A stretch of DNA of 64,000 bases from NCBI GenBank assembly GCA_002753515.1, contig PEAK01000004.1, positions 1 through 64,000 on the forward strand. The letters are read 5' to 3'. Below, piece by piece: positions 30,590 through 41,134 of this stretch. How positions within the stretch are numbered: the first letter of the stretch is position 1; each line of letters opens with the position of its first letter. The stretch is from Magnetococcales bacterium (lineage in GTDB: Bacteria > Pseudomonadota > Magnetococcia > Magnetococcales > UBA8363). The notes under the pieces are model-generated. The model was given only the letters and a program-made list of their open reading frames with translations, did no database searches and had not been told where the DNA came from. The position numbers were made by a program, and so were the translations under genes.

Positions 30590-31240
30590 AGGCGTTGCAC
30601 CAGCACGGTGAGAGTCCGTGCCATGGCTTGCCACAGCCATGTAACTGAAGGTAATTGCGTAGCCGTGAGGCTGGGTGGGGAGCAACCGGAAGCGAACTAT
30701 CGGTCCGTAGGATGACGAACTCGATTCGGCGGGGTGTTGCGGCGAACCTGTACATGTATGGCGAAGCCTGGAATTAATCGATCACGCTGTTGTTGGCGGA
30801 TAAAGCGGTGATCGGGCGCACTTTGTAATTGGAGGTGGAACGATGGGAAGATGCGGCGTTTAAGCAGGGATACCTGGGATGTGTAGATTTAACCCCAGGA
30901 GTCAGAACACTTATAGTACCGCAAATGGGTTATATCTATGGAAAAGCGCTGGTTAGCAAAGCCGCGCCGAGGGAAGGGGGGTAGAAAAGTGGTTACTTTA
31001 TGTTGGAAAGGCGCAAAAGAAGTCCCGTAGTGCGGTCTCTGCTATTACGCGGGGCAGGGTCTCCCGAACCAGTGTGGGGAAGGAGAGAAGCGTCAATCCT
31101 ATCAGAGGGTATGATGGCAAAACCGGTAACGGGGTTTGTTTGATTCCGTCCCTGGTGATGAAACCACCAACAGGAGAGCCGTGTGCGGGAGAACTGCTTG
31201 CACGGTTCGGAGGGAGGGGAGACGAAATCTTCCCTACCCC
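30590..31240 (+). ncRNA. ORF-less (IEP-lacking) group II intron, approximate ends
   Basis: Domain V GAGCCGTGTGCGGGAGAACTGCTTGCACGGTTC at 31176-31208 with full stem and AGC triad, domain VI-like downstream, structured GC-rich region upstream without an RT ORF. Confidence 0.7.
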
Positions 31241-31284
31241 TGTTCAGATTGAATGGATCGAGCAACAATTGAGCTTCAAGCAAA

Positions 31285-32070
31285 TTGGAAATATCAATGA
31301 AAGCTGTTATTCTCGCAGGTGGTCTTGGTACACGTATATCCGAGGAAACCCATCTTAAACCCAAGCCCATGATCGAAATCGGTGGCAGGCCAATTTTGTG
31401 GCACATCATGAAAATCTATTCGTCGCATGGCGTGCATGACTTCATCGTATGTTGTGGCTACAAGGGTTACCTGATCAAGGAATACTTTGCCAACTATTTC
31501 TTGCACATGTCTGATGTTACCTTCGATATGACGCACAACCGGATGGAAGTCCACCACAAAAAGAGTGAGCCATGGCGTGTGACACTGGTGGATACTGGCG
31601 ACGAAACCATGACGGGTGGCCGACTCAAGCGTGTTTCAGGCTTTATCAAGGATGAAGAATTTTTTTTCTTTACTTATGGTGATGGTGTCTCGGATATCAA
31701 TATTACGATGCAAATCGCCTTTCACCGCCATCACCATAAGTTGGCTACCGTGACCGCTGTGCAACCGCCTGGTCGTTATGGTGCATTGGTCCGAGAAGGT
31801 ACCACCGTATTTGGTTTTCAGGAAAAACCCCCCGGTGATGGTGCGTGGATCAATGGCGGCTTCTTTGTTCTCAATCCGAAGGTGATCGACTTTATCGAAG
31901 GCGACCAAAGTATATGGGAGGGCAACCCTTTGGGAACACTTGCTGCTCAAGGCCAGCTTGAAGCCTTTGAACATAGGGGATTTTGGCAGCCGATGGATAC
32001 CTTGCGAGACAAGACGCATCTCGAAGAACTTTGGAATACCGGCAATGCTCCATGGAAATCCTGGGAGTGA
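31285..32070 (+). CDS. rfbF: Glucose-1-phosphate cytidylyltransferase
   Basis: [45 protein letters not shown]. Confidence 0.95.
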   Translation: MEISMKAVILAGGLGTRISEETHLKPKPMIEIGGRPILWHIMKIYSSHGVHDFIVCCGYKGYLIKEYFANYFLHMSDVTFDMTHNRMEVHHKKSEPWRVTLVDTGDETMTGGRLKRVSGFIKDEEFFFFTYGDGVSDINITMQIAFHRHHHKLATVTAVQPPGRYGALVREGTTVFGFQEKPPGDGAWINGGFFVLNPKVIDFIEGDQSIWEGNPLGTLAAQGQLEAFEHRGFWQPMDTLRDKTHLEELWNTGNAPWKSWE

Positions 32071-33146
32071 GGCTGTTTGCTGACATATATCGTGGCAAGC
32101 GAGTCCTTGTAACTGGGCACACCGGATTCAAAGGTAGCTGGCTCACGCTTTGGTTACATGAATTGGGTGCAGAGGTTACCGGCGTATCCTTGCCGCCCGA
32201 TGCACAATCTAATCACTGGAACCTGCTTCAGCAGCCTATCGACGACCATCACCTTGACATTCGCGATATCGTAAAGCTTCAGCAGGTATTCAAAGAAAAA
32301 CCACCTGAAATTGTTTTCCACCTTGCTGCCCAACCTCTGGTTCGACGTTCGTATCGTGATCCGCTGGAAACTTGGTCTACCAACGTTATGGGCACGGCCA
32401 ACATATTGGAGGCATGTCGCCAAACATCTGAGGTGCGGGCCATTGTTGCCATTACAACCGACAAATGTTATGAAAATTGTGAATGGCCATGGGGCTATCG
32501 CGAGAATGATCGCTTGGGTGGGCACGACCCCTACAGTGCATCGAAGGCAGGGGCGGAACTGGTTGCTGCGAGTTATCGCAGTGCATTTTTCAATACAGAA
32601 ACAGCACCTTTGTTGGCGACAGCAAGGGCTGGCAACGTTATAGGTGGGGGCGACTGGTCTGAAGACCGCCTCATACCTGATCTGATTCGTGCGCTTGAAC
32701 GGCAACAGTCTCTCGAAATTCGCTCGCCCCATGCCACACGTCCGTGGCAGCATGTGTTAGAGTCCTTGAGTGGCTATCTGATGTTGGGGCAGAAACTGCT
32801 TGCGGGTGATAAGAATTTTGCTGAAGCTTGGAATTTCGGTCCAGAGCTGGAAGGCAACCGAACGGTATCCGAAATACTTGGCAAGTTAAACCTCCGGTGG
32901 GAGAATATGCGCTGGCATATCACTGAAAGACCACAGCCTCATGAAGCCATATTGCTCTATCTTGACAGTTCCAAGGCACGAAGTCGTTTGCACTGGCAAC
33001 CTGTTTGGAACATAGACACCACGTTGGAAAAAACAGCGGAATGGTACCGGGTTTGGTTGCAATTTGGGCAAATCATCAGTCGCCAGCAATTAACTGATTA
33101 TATCTCCTCTGCCGTCCAAGGCGATATTGAGTGGGCAAAGCTGTAA
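32052..33146 (+). CDS. rfbG: CDP-glucose 4,6-dehydratase
   Basis: [66 protein letters not shown]. Confidence 0.95.
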   Translation: MEILGVRLFADIYRGKRVLVTGHTGFKGSWLTLWLHELGAEVTGVSLPPDAQSNHWNLLQQPIDDHHLDIRDIVKLQQVFKEKPPEIVFHLAAQPLVRRSYRDPLETWSTNVMGTANILEACRQTSEVRAIVAITTDKCYENCEWPWGYRENDRLGGHDPYSASKAGAELVAASYRSAFFNTETAPLLATARAGNVIGGGDWSEDRLIPDLIRALERQQSLEIRSPHATRPWQHVLESLSGYLMLGQKLLAGDKNFAEAWNFGPELEGNRTVSEILGKLNLRWENMRWHITERPQPHEAILLYLDSSKARSRLHWQPVWNIDTTLEKTAEWYRVWLQFGQIISRQQLTDYISSAVQGDIEWAKL

Positions 33147-33148
33147 AT

Positions 33149-33440
33149 ATGCAGCCAACGCCCTTATTTGTTTTCAAGGTGGTTGATACCTCTACCTCTA
33201 AAAATATTCGCAGCACATTCGCCCGTCTCTATTGCGAGCGTGAATTGGGTCATGTTATCGGACCGCGTCGCATTGTGAAAATTAACCTTGCGCGTACCAC
33301 CATGGCTTGTGGTGTTCGCAAGGTTTACCTACGGTAGTATGTGGCCATGCACGAATGGGTGCATATCCTCCAGAAAGTGATGCTGAAATTCCCCGGAATT
33401 TTATGCGGCGTCACACGATTTGCAACATGAGCGCAAATCA
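33149..33440 (+). pseudogene. Degenerate RmlC-like sugar 3,5-epimerase fragment
   Basis: IRSTFARLYCERELGHVIGPRRIVKINLARTTMACGVRKVYLR, then frame change to YPPESDAEIPRN; only the N-terminal third is present. Confidence 0.5.
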
Positions 33441-33453
33441 CCAAACATGGTAA

Positions 33454-34167
33454 TTGATAATGCTTGAATCTAAAAATGAATTTGAACGCCAAGCATGGCT
33501 GAAGGCAACTCTTGCTGCCTTAATGCCAGGATTGAAAATTTTGGACGCAGGTGCAGGTGAACTGAAAAATAGGAGATATTGTGAGCATCTGGAGTACATC
33601 TCTCAAGATTTTTGTCAATATAAAGGAATTTCGGGGGGGGGGGAATGCGAAGGTTTGCAGTCAATGGAATGGGATACCTCACGGATTGATTTGGTATGCG
33701 ACATCACCGCGATACCCGCACCAAATGGTAGTTTTGATGCCATTCTTTGTAGCGAGGTACTGGAACATATTCCCGAACCAACCCACGCCCTGGACGAATT
33801 TTCTCGGTTACTGAAACCTGGTGGATACTTAATCTTGACTGCTCCATTCGCCTCCAACGTCCATATGGCACCCTACTATTTTTGTAGCGGATTCTCAAAG
33901 TATTGGTATCAGTATCATTTGGTGAAAAAAGGTTTTAAGATCATAGAAATTACCAGCCATGGTGATTGGTTTTCATTATTGGAGCAGGAAATCATGCGTT
34001 TAGGTGGTTTAGAGAGGCAGCGTGGTAATTGGATATGGCCATTGGCTTATATTTATGCGTTGTTAGGAGTTATTTACTTTAAGATTCGCTTCAAGAAAAG
34101 AGCCGAAGATATTGCCAGTTTTGGTTGGCATGTGGTTGCGCAGAAACTTGATAATAATATAAACTAA
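33454..34167 (+). CDS. SAM-dependent methyltransferase (class I); contains an 11-G tract
   Basis: LKILDAGAGELKNRRYCEH, FDAILCSEVLEHIPEPTHALDEFSRLLKPGGYLILTAPF. Confidence 0.88.
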   Translation: MIMLESKNEFERQAWLKATLAALMPGLKILDAGAGELKNRRYCEHLEYISQDFCQYKGISGGGECEGLQSMEWDTSRIDLVCDITAIPAPNGSFDAILCSEVLEHIPEPTHALDEFSRLLKPGGYLILTAPFASNVHMAPYYFCSGFSKYWYQYHLVKKGFKIIEITSHGDWFSLLEQEIMRLGGLERQRGNWIWPLAYIYALLGVIYFKIRFKKRAEDIASFGWHVVAQKLDNNIN

Positions 34168-34197
34168 TAACATTTCATAGTTGGAGTGATTGGTTGA

Positions 34198-35022
34198 ATG
34201 ATTAATAAAATTATAAAACAACTTGTCGAGGAATTTCCGAAATTAGCTCAATTCTACCGCAGCAGTAGAGATCAAATGGATAGAAATCAACCTGCAATAC
34301 GAACGCCATGGGGATTTAAATTTTCTGGGCATGTTGCTATGGCGCAAGGAAAATTTGAACCAGAAGAGACTGAAATAATAAGAAAACTCCTTCGCGATGT
34401 CGATATCTTTGTAAATATTGGTGCAAATGTTGGTTATTACTGCTGCCACGCTCTCAGTATGGGAAAGCCCGTTATCGCCATTGAGCCCATTGCAAGGAAT
34501 CTTCATTATCTCATGCGTAACATTCAGGAAAATGGTTGGTCAGAAAGTGTTCAGATATTTCCCGTCGCACTTGGTGCAAAGGCAAATATCATGAAGATGT
34601 GGGGGGGAAGTACAGGTGCATCAATGGTTAAAGGTTGGGCAGAGATTCCCGAATCATATGTTACGCAGGTTCCCGTTCTTACGCTGGATTGTATTCTTCA
34701 AGGTAATACCCTGGTAGATGGAAAAAGAGTGTTAATGCTCGTTGATGTAGAAGGTGCGGAATATGCATTGTTGCAAGGTGCTGCACAAAGTCTCTGCCTT
34801 GAACCGAGGCCGATCTGGATGGTAGAAATTGGTTCAACGATGCATCAACCCGAAGGCGTGAAAGTGAATCCGCATTTGGTACCAACTTTTGAGATGTTTT
34901 TTAAACAAGGATATGTTGCTACAACTGCAGACTCTGTTCAGGTGTCGGTTGATTCTAAATATGTACATGCTGTATCTGAGGGCACTTCTGAATTTTCAAC
35001 TCATAATTTTTTATTCAAGTAG
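34198..35022 (+). CDS. FkbM family methyltransferase
   Basis: DIFVNIGANVGYYCCHALSMGKPVIAIEPIARNLHYLMRNI; VLMLVDVEGAEYALLQGA. Confidence 0.88.
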   Translation: MINKIIKQLVEEFPKLAQFYRSSRDQMDRNQPAIRTPWGFKFSGHVAMAQGKFEPEETEIIRKLLRDVDIFVNIGANVGYYCCHALSMGKPVIAIEPIARNLHYLMRNIQENGWSESVQIFPVALGAKANIMKMWGGSTGASMVKGWAEIPESYVTQVPVLTLDCILQGNTLVDGKRVLMLVDVEGAEYALLQGAAQSLCLEPRPIWMVEIGSTMHQPEGVKVNPHLVPTFEMFFKQGYVATTADSVQVSVDSKYVHAVSEGTSEFSTHNFLFK

Positions 35023-35568
35023 CCCTTGTAATTATGGATGCTATCCATCAAGGGATGATTTTGTTGTGCAATTTCAGCTAATATCCTGTGATGCAGGCAA
35101 TTTTAGCGACTCTGAACATCCATCGGACAATTGACATCACACACCCTAGTTAACATTATCTAAGCATTCGCATTAAATATATTTTGTCCACAAAATATCT
35201 CGCTCATGATAGGAAGGTAATGAAGATGGTAGAATTTTAGTATGTACTCTTGGAGTAATTTGAATAAGTATTGGAAAATTATATTGTATACGGAGTGGAG
35301 GATCATTTCTTAATCTTTTCTAGTGCATTTACTATGGCATCCAGTATCCATTGAGATCAGGCTATCAGTGGGAGTGGTTTAACGTGTTAGCGTGGCGTTT
35401 CAATGAATTCATTGCTTCGGTTCTATACACAACGATGTTTATTTAAGCACGGCAGATTGCATTTGCTCTGCTAGTTAACGAATGAACATTCAATAATCGC
35501 ATTCACCATTGAGATTTCAACAAATCTTGCCCTTCTGGAGTTAAAAATGTAAAGGAGGAAATTTATAA

Positions 35569-35720
35569 TTAAACCGCAGCTATCTTGGAATGTGCAGTTA
35601 TTGTCATCCCCGCGAAAGCGGGGATCCAGAGAACCTTCCTACTTTCCCTGATTTTCTGGATTCCCGCTTTCGCGGGAATGACGCAGGAAAACTACGTATC
35701 CCGCGATGGTTGCGGTTTAG
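35569..35720 (-). repeat. ~152-bp TIR element, copy 2 (inverted relative to copy 1)
   Basis: TTAAACCGCAGCTATCTTGGAATGTGCAG...GTCATCCCCGCGAAAGCGGGGATCCAG...CCCGCTTTCGCGGGAATGACG...GGTTGCGGTTTA. Confidence 0.88.
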
Positions 35721-35810
35721 ATTGTGATAACGTTAAATGAATACATGATCTTAACGAATAATTGTAGAAGCTTGATATATAATATAATTGAAAAAGTGAT
35801 TGAGATGTAA

Positions 35811-37274
35811 ATGACGGCGCTATCCTTTATATTATTTGCTATGATTGGGGTGATTTCCGTAGTGCTTTTTTTCAATGGCATTTATTATCCCATCTGGCTA
35901 TCGTCACTGATTTTGTTTATTGAAACATCTTTATTAGTATGGCAGTATCGTCAGAACAGGCTCGGAGTGTTAATGCTTTTGATGTGGTTGGTATATGCAC
36001 TTCCGTTTATACATATTCCACCATATATTTTGTTTGATTTTAATAGTGATCCAGTTTTGCTTTGGGGGTTGACAGTAAACCCATATATGGTTGATGAAAG
36101 GGTAATTCAATTAACAGGTATGATAGGTGCGGTTGGTGGTATTGGTTTTGTATTGGGAGTTACTTTCCGTAGCAGGAAAGTACATCGCGACCTGGGACAA
36201 AATCCTGATGGAAGCCGACGCGTTTTTCGTACCATGGCAATGCAATTATGGTTAGTTTGGGTAGTCATTGGCGTTATTCTTTCCGCTTTGAGTGCTCCAC
36301 AGGAAACCATCTTAACTACGAGTTACACGGGATCCAAGCCTGTTCTTGAAAATTTTGGTTCAGCGTGGATGATTTCATATATTATTCTGAGTTTTGCATA
36401 TTCCGACGCTCTGCTTGAAAATAATTTATCTGTGAAAAATAAAAAGAAATATATAATATTTATTGCCATAATAATTACTATAATATTCTTCAATTTAATG
36501 AGGGGAAAACGTGATTCTGTGCCCTGGGTGTTTGGATTGGCACTAATTAATTATTATTGGGCTGCAGGGATTACACAACGTCGAGATTTCACCTTACCAT
36601 GGATGAAGCTTTCAATAGTAGCGTTTTTATTGGTCTGTTTAAGCTTAATTCTAGGAATACTGCGAACCGAGTTGGCAGGTGTATCTTTATCCGATGCTGC
36701 GACTTTGATCGAGAGCTTATATGAATCTGAAAGGATTGGTTTAGCTGACCTACTTCATGGTACATGGTCTGCTGTATTGCTTACGCCATTGTCGGTGTCA
36801 GGTGATCATATCTATGACTTGTTGAAATTAGGCTTGGGACAGGATTATCTTGATTTGTTACTCTCTACAATTCCCGGATTTGTAGCCGATGCAATAGGCT
36901 ATATCCGCCCGATTGATGGGGCACACGGCCCCTCCTGGGAAATGCGATATGGGCTGGGTGGAACCCATGCTACGGTTGTTCCGTTCATGAACTTTAGAAT
37001 GATTGGCGTATTGCTCATTCCCGCAATTTGGTCATTTTATCTTTGTAATTTTGAAAAGTCCGTGCTTACAAAAATTGATGTGATTAGATTGAGTTTTTTA
37101 GTTTCGCTCGCCTTGGCGGCACCCCAATGGCTATGGTATGGTGAGAAGAGCGGCTTAAATGCTGTGGTAATATGGATAATTCTTTCCTTTTTCTACCGAG
37201 TATCACTTGGTTTAACACGTTCGTCGAGAATGAATTTTAATATGATGACAACGCGTGAGTGTAAAAATGCGTGA
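35811..37274 (+). CDS. Multi-TM protein, probable O-antigen/oligosaccharide repeat-unit polymerase (Wzy-like)
   Basis: About 10+ hydrophobic segments, large polar loop, position among glycosyltransferases. Confidence 0.6.
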   Translation: MTALSFILFAMIGVISVVLFFNGIYYPIWLSSLILFIETSLLVWQYRQNRLGVLMLLMWLVYALPFIHIPPYILFDFNSDPVLLWGLTVNPYMVDERVIQLTGMIGAVGGIGFVLGVTFRSRKVHRDLGQNPDGSRRVFRTMAMQLWLVWVVIGVILSALSAPQETILTTSYTGSKPVLENFGSAWMISYIILSFAYSDALLENNLSVKNKKKYIIFIAIIITIIFFNLMRGKRDSVPWVFGLALINYYWAAGITQRRDFTLPWMKLSIVAFLLVCLSLILGILRTELAGVSLSDAATLIESLYESERIGLADLLHGTWSAVLLTPLSVSGDHIYDLLKLGLGQDYLDLLLSTIPGFVADAIGYIRPIDGAHGPSWEMRYGLGGTHATVVPFMNFRMIGVLLIPAIWSFYLCNFEKSVLTKIDVIRLSFLVSLALAAPQWLWYGEKSGLNAVVIWIILSFFYRVSLGLTRSSRMNFNMMTTRECKNA

Positions 37275-38160
37275 TTCAAGGGTTATCACACGTATTTTCG
37301 GTGGCCTTGGCAACCAGCTTTTTTGTTATGGTGCCGCCAGACGACTTGCCTTAGTTAACAATGCTGAACTGGTTATCGATGATGTCAGTGGCTTTGTCCA
37401 TGATACTGCTTATCAACGACATTACCAGTTGGATCACTTTGCAATAGCCAGTCGAAAGGCCACACCAGCCGAGAGGTTAGAGCCGTTTTCTAAGCTTCGT
37501 CGCATACTCAAAAAAAAGTGGAATAAGCGTTTATCCTTTGAACAGCGTAATTATTTGGTCCAAGAAAGTGTAGATTATGATTCACGTCTACTGCACTTCA
37601 AACCTCAGGGCACGGTCTATTTGGAAGGATATTGGCAAAGCGAGGGATATTTCAAGGATATAGAAGCTACCATCCGCGAAGACCTTAAGATAAAGCCGCC
37701 GAACGATGATGCTAATATTGCTCTAGCAAAACAGATACTTAACTGTACGTCGGTCGCAGTGCATGTTCGATTCTTTGATGAGCCTTACGGCGATGCCTTC
37801 AATAACGCTCCTGGCGACTACTATACACGTGCTATTGGATTTATGGAATACCATGCACCAGGTGCGCATTACTTCATTTTTTCAGATCAGGTTGATGCCG
37901 CTCGCACCAATATCAACCTTCCTGATGCTCGAATTACTTTGGTGGCGCATAATCATGGTGATGAACACGCTTATGCTGATCTATGGTTAATGACATTATG
38001 TCAGCACTTTATTATTGCTAATAGTACTTTTAGTTGGTGGGGTGCATGGCTTGCGGCAAATTCTACAAAGATGGTCATTGTACCGGGATATGAAAAGCGT
38101 GATGGGAAAATGTGGTGGGGATTTAAGGGATTGTTGCCTGATTCATGGATAAAATTATAA
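37255..38160 (+). CDS. Glycosyltransferase family 11 (alpha-1,2-fucosyltransferase-like)
   Basis: RIFGGLGNQLFCYGAARRLAL, VAVHVRFFD, IIANSTFSWWGAWLA. Confidence 0.9.
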   Translation: MSVKMRDSRVITRIFGGLGNQLFCYGAARRLALVNNAELVIDDVSGFVHDTAYQRHYQLDHFAIASRKATPAERLEPFSKLRRILKKKWNKRLSFEQRNYLVQESVDYDSRLLHFKPQGTVYLEGYWQSEGYFKDIEATIREDLKIKPPNDDANIALAKQILNCTSVAVHVRFFDEPYGDAFNNAPGDYYTRAIGFMEYHAPGAHYFIFSDQVDAARTNINLPDARITLVAHNHGDEHAYADLWLMTLCQHFIIANSTFSWWGAWLAANSTKMVIVPGYEKRDGKMWWGFKGLLPDSWIKL

Positions 38161-38173
38161 TGATACAAGAAAA

Positions 38174-39211
38174 ATGAAAATATTAGTAGTGGGTGATGGG
38201 CGTTCGACTATTCACGAAGTTGCTGTAGTTGCAGCCTTCAAAAAGTTGGGGCATCATGTTGAGCCATTTTACTGGCAATCCTATTTTGTTTCTCGATACC
38301 CATTGGTACGTCTGTGGCTTCGGTTCCAAAATAAGTTTCTTATTGGCCCAACTCTAATTAAATTAAATTCAGACCTGATCAAAATGGCTGATCAGTTTGA
38401 GCCTAGGTTAGTATTTGTCTACCGTGGTACGCATATTACGCCACAAACTATCACCGAAATTAAACGAAGATTGCCTGACTGCATGGTTTATGGTTATAAT
38501 AATGATGATCCTTTTGCAACCGGACATCCTCCATGGCTTTGGAGGAATTTTCTACAATGTGTGCCCATTTATGATATAGTATTTTCTTATCGCAAGCACA
38601 ATATTCCTGAATATAGCGAGTATGATGCGCAAAGAGTTGAGCTATTAATGCCATGGTTTAATCCAGCGAAGGATTTTCCGAGAGCGTTAGGCGTGCCTCA
38701 TAATGACAAATTCGATGTCATATTTGTTGGTCATTATGAAAATGATGATAGGATTGACCACATAAAGCGAATTGCTGAAAGCAACATTATTTTTGGCCTT
38801 TTTGGACCTGATTGGGAGCGTGCGCCAAAATTGGATTGGTTGGAGAAATATCTGCCTATCATACCAGTTAGAGATCAATTGTACCGCGAAACTATTATCC
38901 AGTCAAAGATTGCACTCTGTTTTCTATCAAAACTAAACCGTGACACCTACACAAGGCGTTGTTTTGAGATCCCAGCTATGGGAGTGTTTATGCTTTGCCA
39001 ATATTCTGAAGATTTATCTCACTTATTTGAAGATGGTGTTGATGTTGTTTTTTTTCACAATCCCGACGATATGATGGAAAAAATTGACTTTTATATGCGC
39101 CATAGCAAGTTGCGTGAACAAATTTCAGAAAATGGCTTAATGCGTGTAATTCGTGATAAACATGATATAATTTCGCGTATGGATTATGTATTAAATTTCT
39201 TGAAAAGGTAG
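38174..39211 (+). CDS. CgeB-like glycosyltransferase
   Basis: VYGYNNDDPF, YTRRCFEIPAMGVFMLCQYSEDLSHLFEDGVDVVFF. Confidence 0.75.
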   Translation: MKILVVGDGRSTIHEVAVVAAFKKLGHHVEPFYWQSYFVSRYPLVRLWLRFQNKFLIGPTLIKLNSDLIKMADQFEPRLVFVYRGTHITPQTITEIKRRLPDCMVYGYNNDDPFATGHPPWLWRNFLQCVPIYDIVFSYRKHNIPEYSEYDAQRVELLMPWFNPAKDFPRALGVPHNDKFDVIFVGHYENDDRIDHIKRIAESNIIFGLFGPDWERAPKLDWLEKYLPIIPVRDQLYRETIIQSKIALCFLSKLNRDTYTRRCFEIPAMGVFMLCQYSEDLSHLFEDGVDVVFFHNPDDMMEKIDFYMRHSKLREQISENGLMRVIRDKHDIISRMDYVLNFLKR

Positions 39212-39218
39212 ATTCAAC

Positions 39219-40061
39219 GTGGAAGTAATAATAAAAAGAATAATGTGGTCGCTACGCCGTTTGAATTTGAGAATCCCTCATCATGCACTGGTTCTGGAGG
39301 TGGGTTCTGGAGGAAATCCTTACCCGAGGGCCAATGTACTCTTGGATGCTTATGAAGAGACGCGAGAGCGGCACTGGGATGCTCTAGTTCATGATCGCCA
39401 AACTGTTTTGTCATTTGGCGAGAACCTACCATTCAAAGATAAAGCTTTTGATTATGTAATTGCTGCACATGTTTTGGAACACACACCTTATCCAGAGAAA
39501 TTCTTGGCTGAGTTGCAGCGCGTAGCGCGAGCTGGCTATATTGAAACACCGGATGCTTTTATGGAACGAATTAATCCCTATAGGGATCATAGGCTTGAGG
39601 TCACAGTGCGGGATGATGGTTTGGTTATTCGCAAAAAACCTGCATGGATCTATGACGCTGACTTAGTTGAACTCTATGAAGATCGTGCAAAATCCATTAT
39701 TACTCGTGAGACTATACCATGGCATGCTGATGATTTTCATATGCGTTATTTTTGGCAAGATACAATTAAGTATACTATCATTAATCCTGAGGTGGATGCG
39801 GCCTGGGTGCCGCCATTTTCTTTACCTGATCTCTCAGTTCAAAAAATGGGTAAGAAAGCCATATTTCGATTGTTGATGCTAAATATTATTAGGAGAATGT
39901 TTTCTCAAAATAGTAGGAATGCTAAACTGGATATAGTGCCATTAATGCGTTGCCCAAAATGTTATTTATCTGATCTTAAGCGGGCTTCTGAGTATGATAT
40001 TTTTTGTAGGGTGTGTGGGGTGAAGTATAAAATAGATCGTAATATTTACCATGTATACTAA
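39219..40061 (+). CDS. Methyltransferase with C-terminal Zn-ribbon (Trm112-like) segment
   Basis: LVLEVGSGGNPYPRANVLLDAYEE, FDYVIAAHVLEHTPYPEKFLAELQRVARAGYIETP; C-terminus MRCPKC...FCRVCGVKY. Confidence 0.75.
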   Translation: MEVIIKRIMWSLRRLNLRIPHHALVLEVGSGGNPYPRANVLLDAYEETRERHWDALVHDRQTVLSFGENLPFKDKAFDYVIAAHVLEHTPYPEKFLAELQRVARAGYIETPDAFMERINPYRDHRLEVTVRDDGLVIRKKPAWIYDADLVELYEDRAKSIITRETIPWHADDFHMRYFWQDTIKYTIINPEVDAAWVPPFSLPDLSVQKMGKKAIFRLLMLNIIRRMFSQNSRNAKLDIVPLMRCPKCYLSDLKRASEYDIFCRVCGVKYKIDRNIYHVY

Positions 40062-40074
40062 TTGGTTTTGATTC

Positions 40075-41100
40075 ATGAATGCGCCATTTCTTTCCGTCTG
40101 TATTCCAAGCTATAACAGGCCTAAACAGATTGAGAATCTACTTGCTTCTATAGATTGTAATCCAGATGATATTGAGGTTGTTATTTGTGAGGACCATGCG
40201 CCCAAACGGCTTGAGGTGCGTGCTATTGTCAATGCGTTTGCTGATAATTCTTCTTATACAACGCACTATCATGAAAATACGATCAATCGTGGTTTCGATG
40301 GTAATATACGTCGCTTGGTCGAGTGTGCTTCAGGTGAGTATGTTATGTTCATGGGAGACGATGATTTATTTGTGCCAAACGCATTAAATAATTTCATTGA
40401 TTTTCTTAAAAAGAATCGTGACAAACCCTATGTACTACGAACATATTTAACCGAACATCCTGATGGAAGTATAGAATATTTCCGTTATTTGCCAAAGACT
40501 TCATTATTGAATCGTGGCGAGGCCACAGTTTCGTGGCTTTTCAAGCGCAGCGTAACTATTTGTGGGTTTACAGTGTCAAGGTCTGAAGCGCTGAAATATT
40601 CAACTGATGAGTTGGATGGCACATTGCTCTATCAGGTTTATCTCATGGCGCAGGTGTGTTTACGGCATGATGCAATTTATTGTGATATTCCAGTTGTCCA
40701 TGCAGTACAGACGTTTCGTGATGATATACAAATGTTTGGATCATCTGAAGCTGAAAAGAGTCGCTTTACGCCTGGCAGTGTTTCCCACGACAATTCAATT
40801 AATTTTACCTTAGCGTATTTTGAGGTTACTGCGTATCTGGATAAGCAGCATGGGACGAATCTTACCAAACTAGTACGTTTTGACCTTTCTAAATATTCGT
40901 ACCCGTTTCTTTCCATTCAGCGTAAGCGAGGCATTCCTTCATTTCTGAGCTATGCCAAGCGCCTGGAAAATGAGGCGGGTTTTGGTTGCACTTCTTATTA
41001 TTATATTTACAAATGGGCTTTGGTGCTGCTTGGAGAGAAAACATGTGATCGGATTATTGCTGGTATCAAGCGTGTTCTTGGGCATACGCCAAATTTTTAA
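40075..41100 (+). CDS. Glycosyltransferase family 2
   Basis: FLSVCIPSYNRPKQIENLLASI, VMFMGDDDLF. Confidence 0.9.
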   Translation: MNAPFLSVCIPSYNRPKQIENLLASIDCNPDDIEVVICEDHAPKRLEVRAIVNAFADNSSYTTHYHENTINRGFDGNIRRLVECASGEYVMFMGDDDLFVPNALNNFIDFLKKNRDKPYVLRTYLTEHPDGSIEYFRYLPKTSLLNRGEATVSWLFKRSVTICGFTVSRSEALKYSTDELDGTLLYQVYLMAQVCLRHDAIYCDIPVVHAVQTFRDDIQMFGSSEAEKSRFTPGSVSHDNSINFTLAYFEVTAYLDKQHGTNLTKLVRFDLSKYSYPFLSIQRKRGIPSFLSYAKRLENEAGFGCTSYYYIYKWALVLLGEKTCDRIIAGIKRVLGHTPNF

Positions 41101-41134
41101 TATTGTATATAGATAATATTGGTAGATCTTTGCA

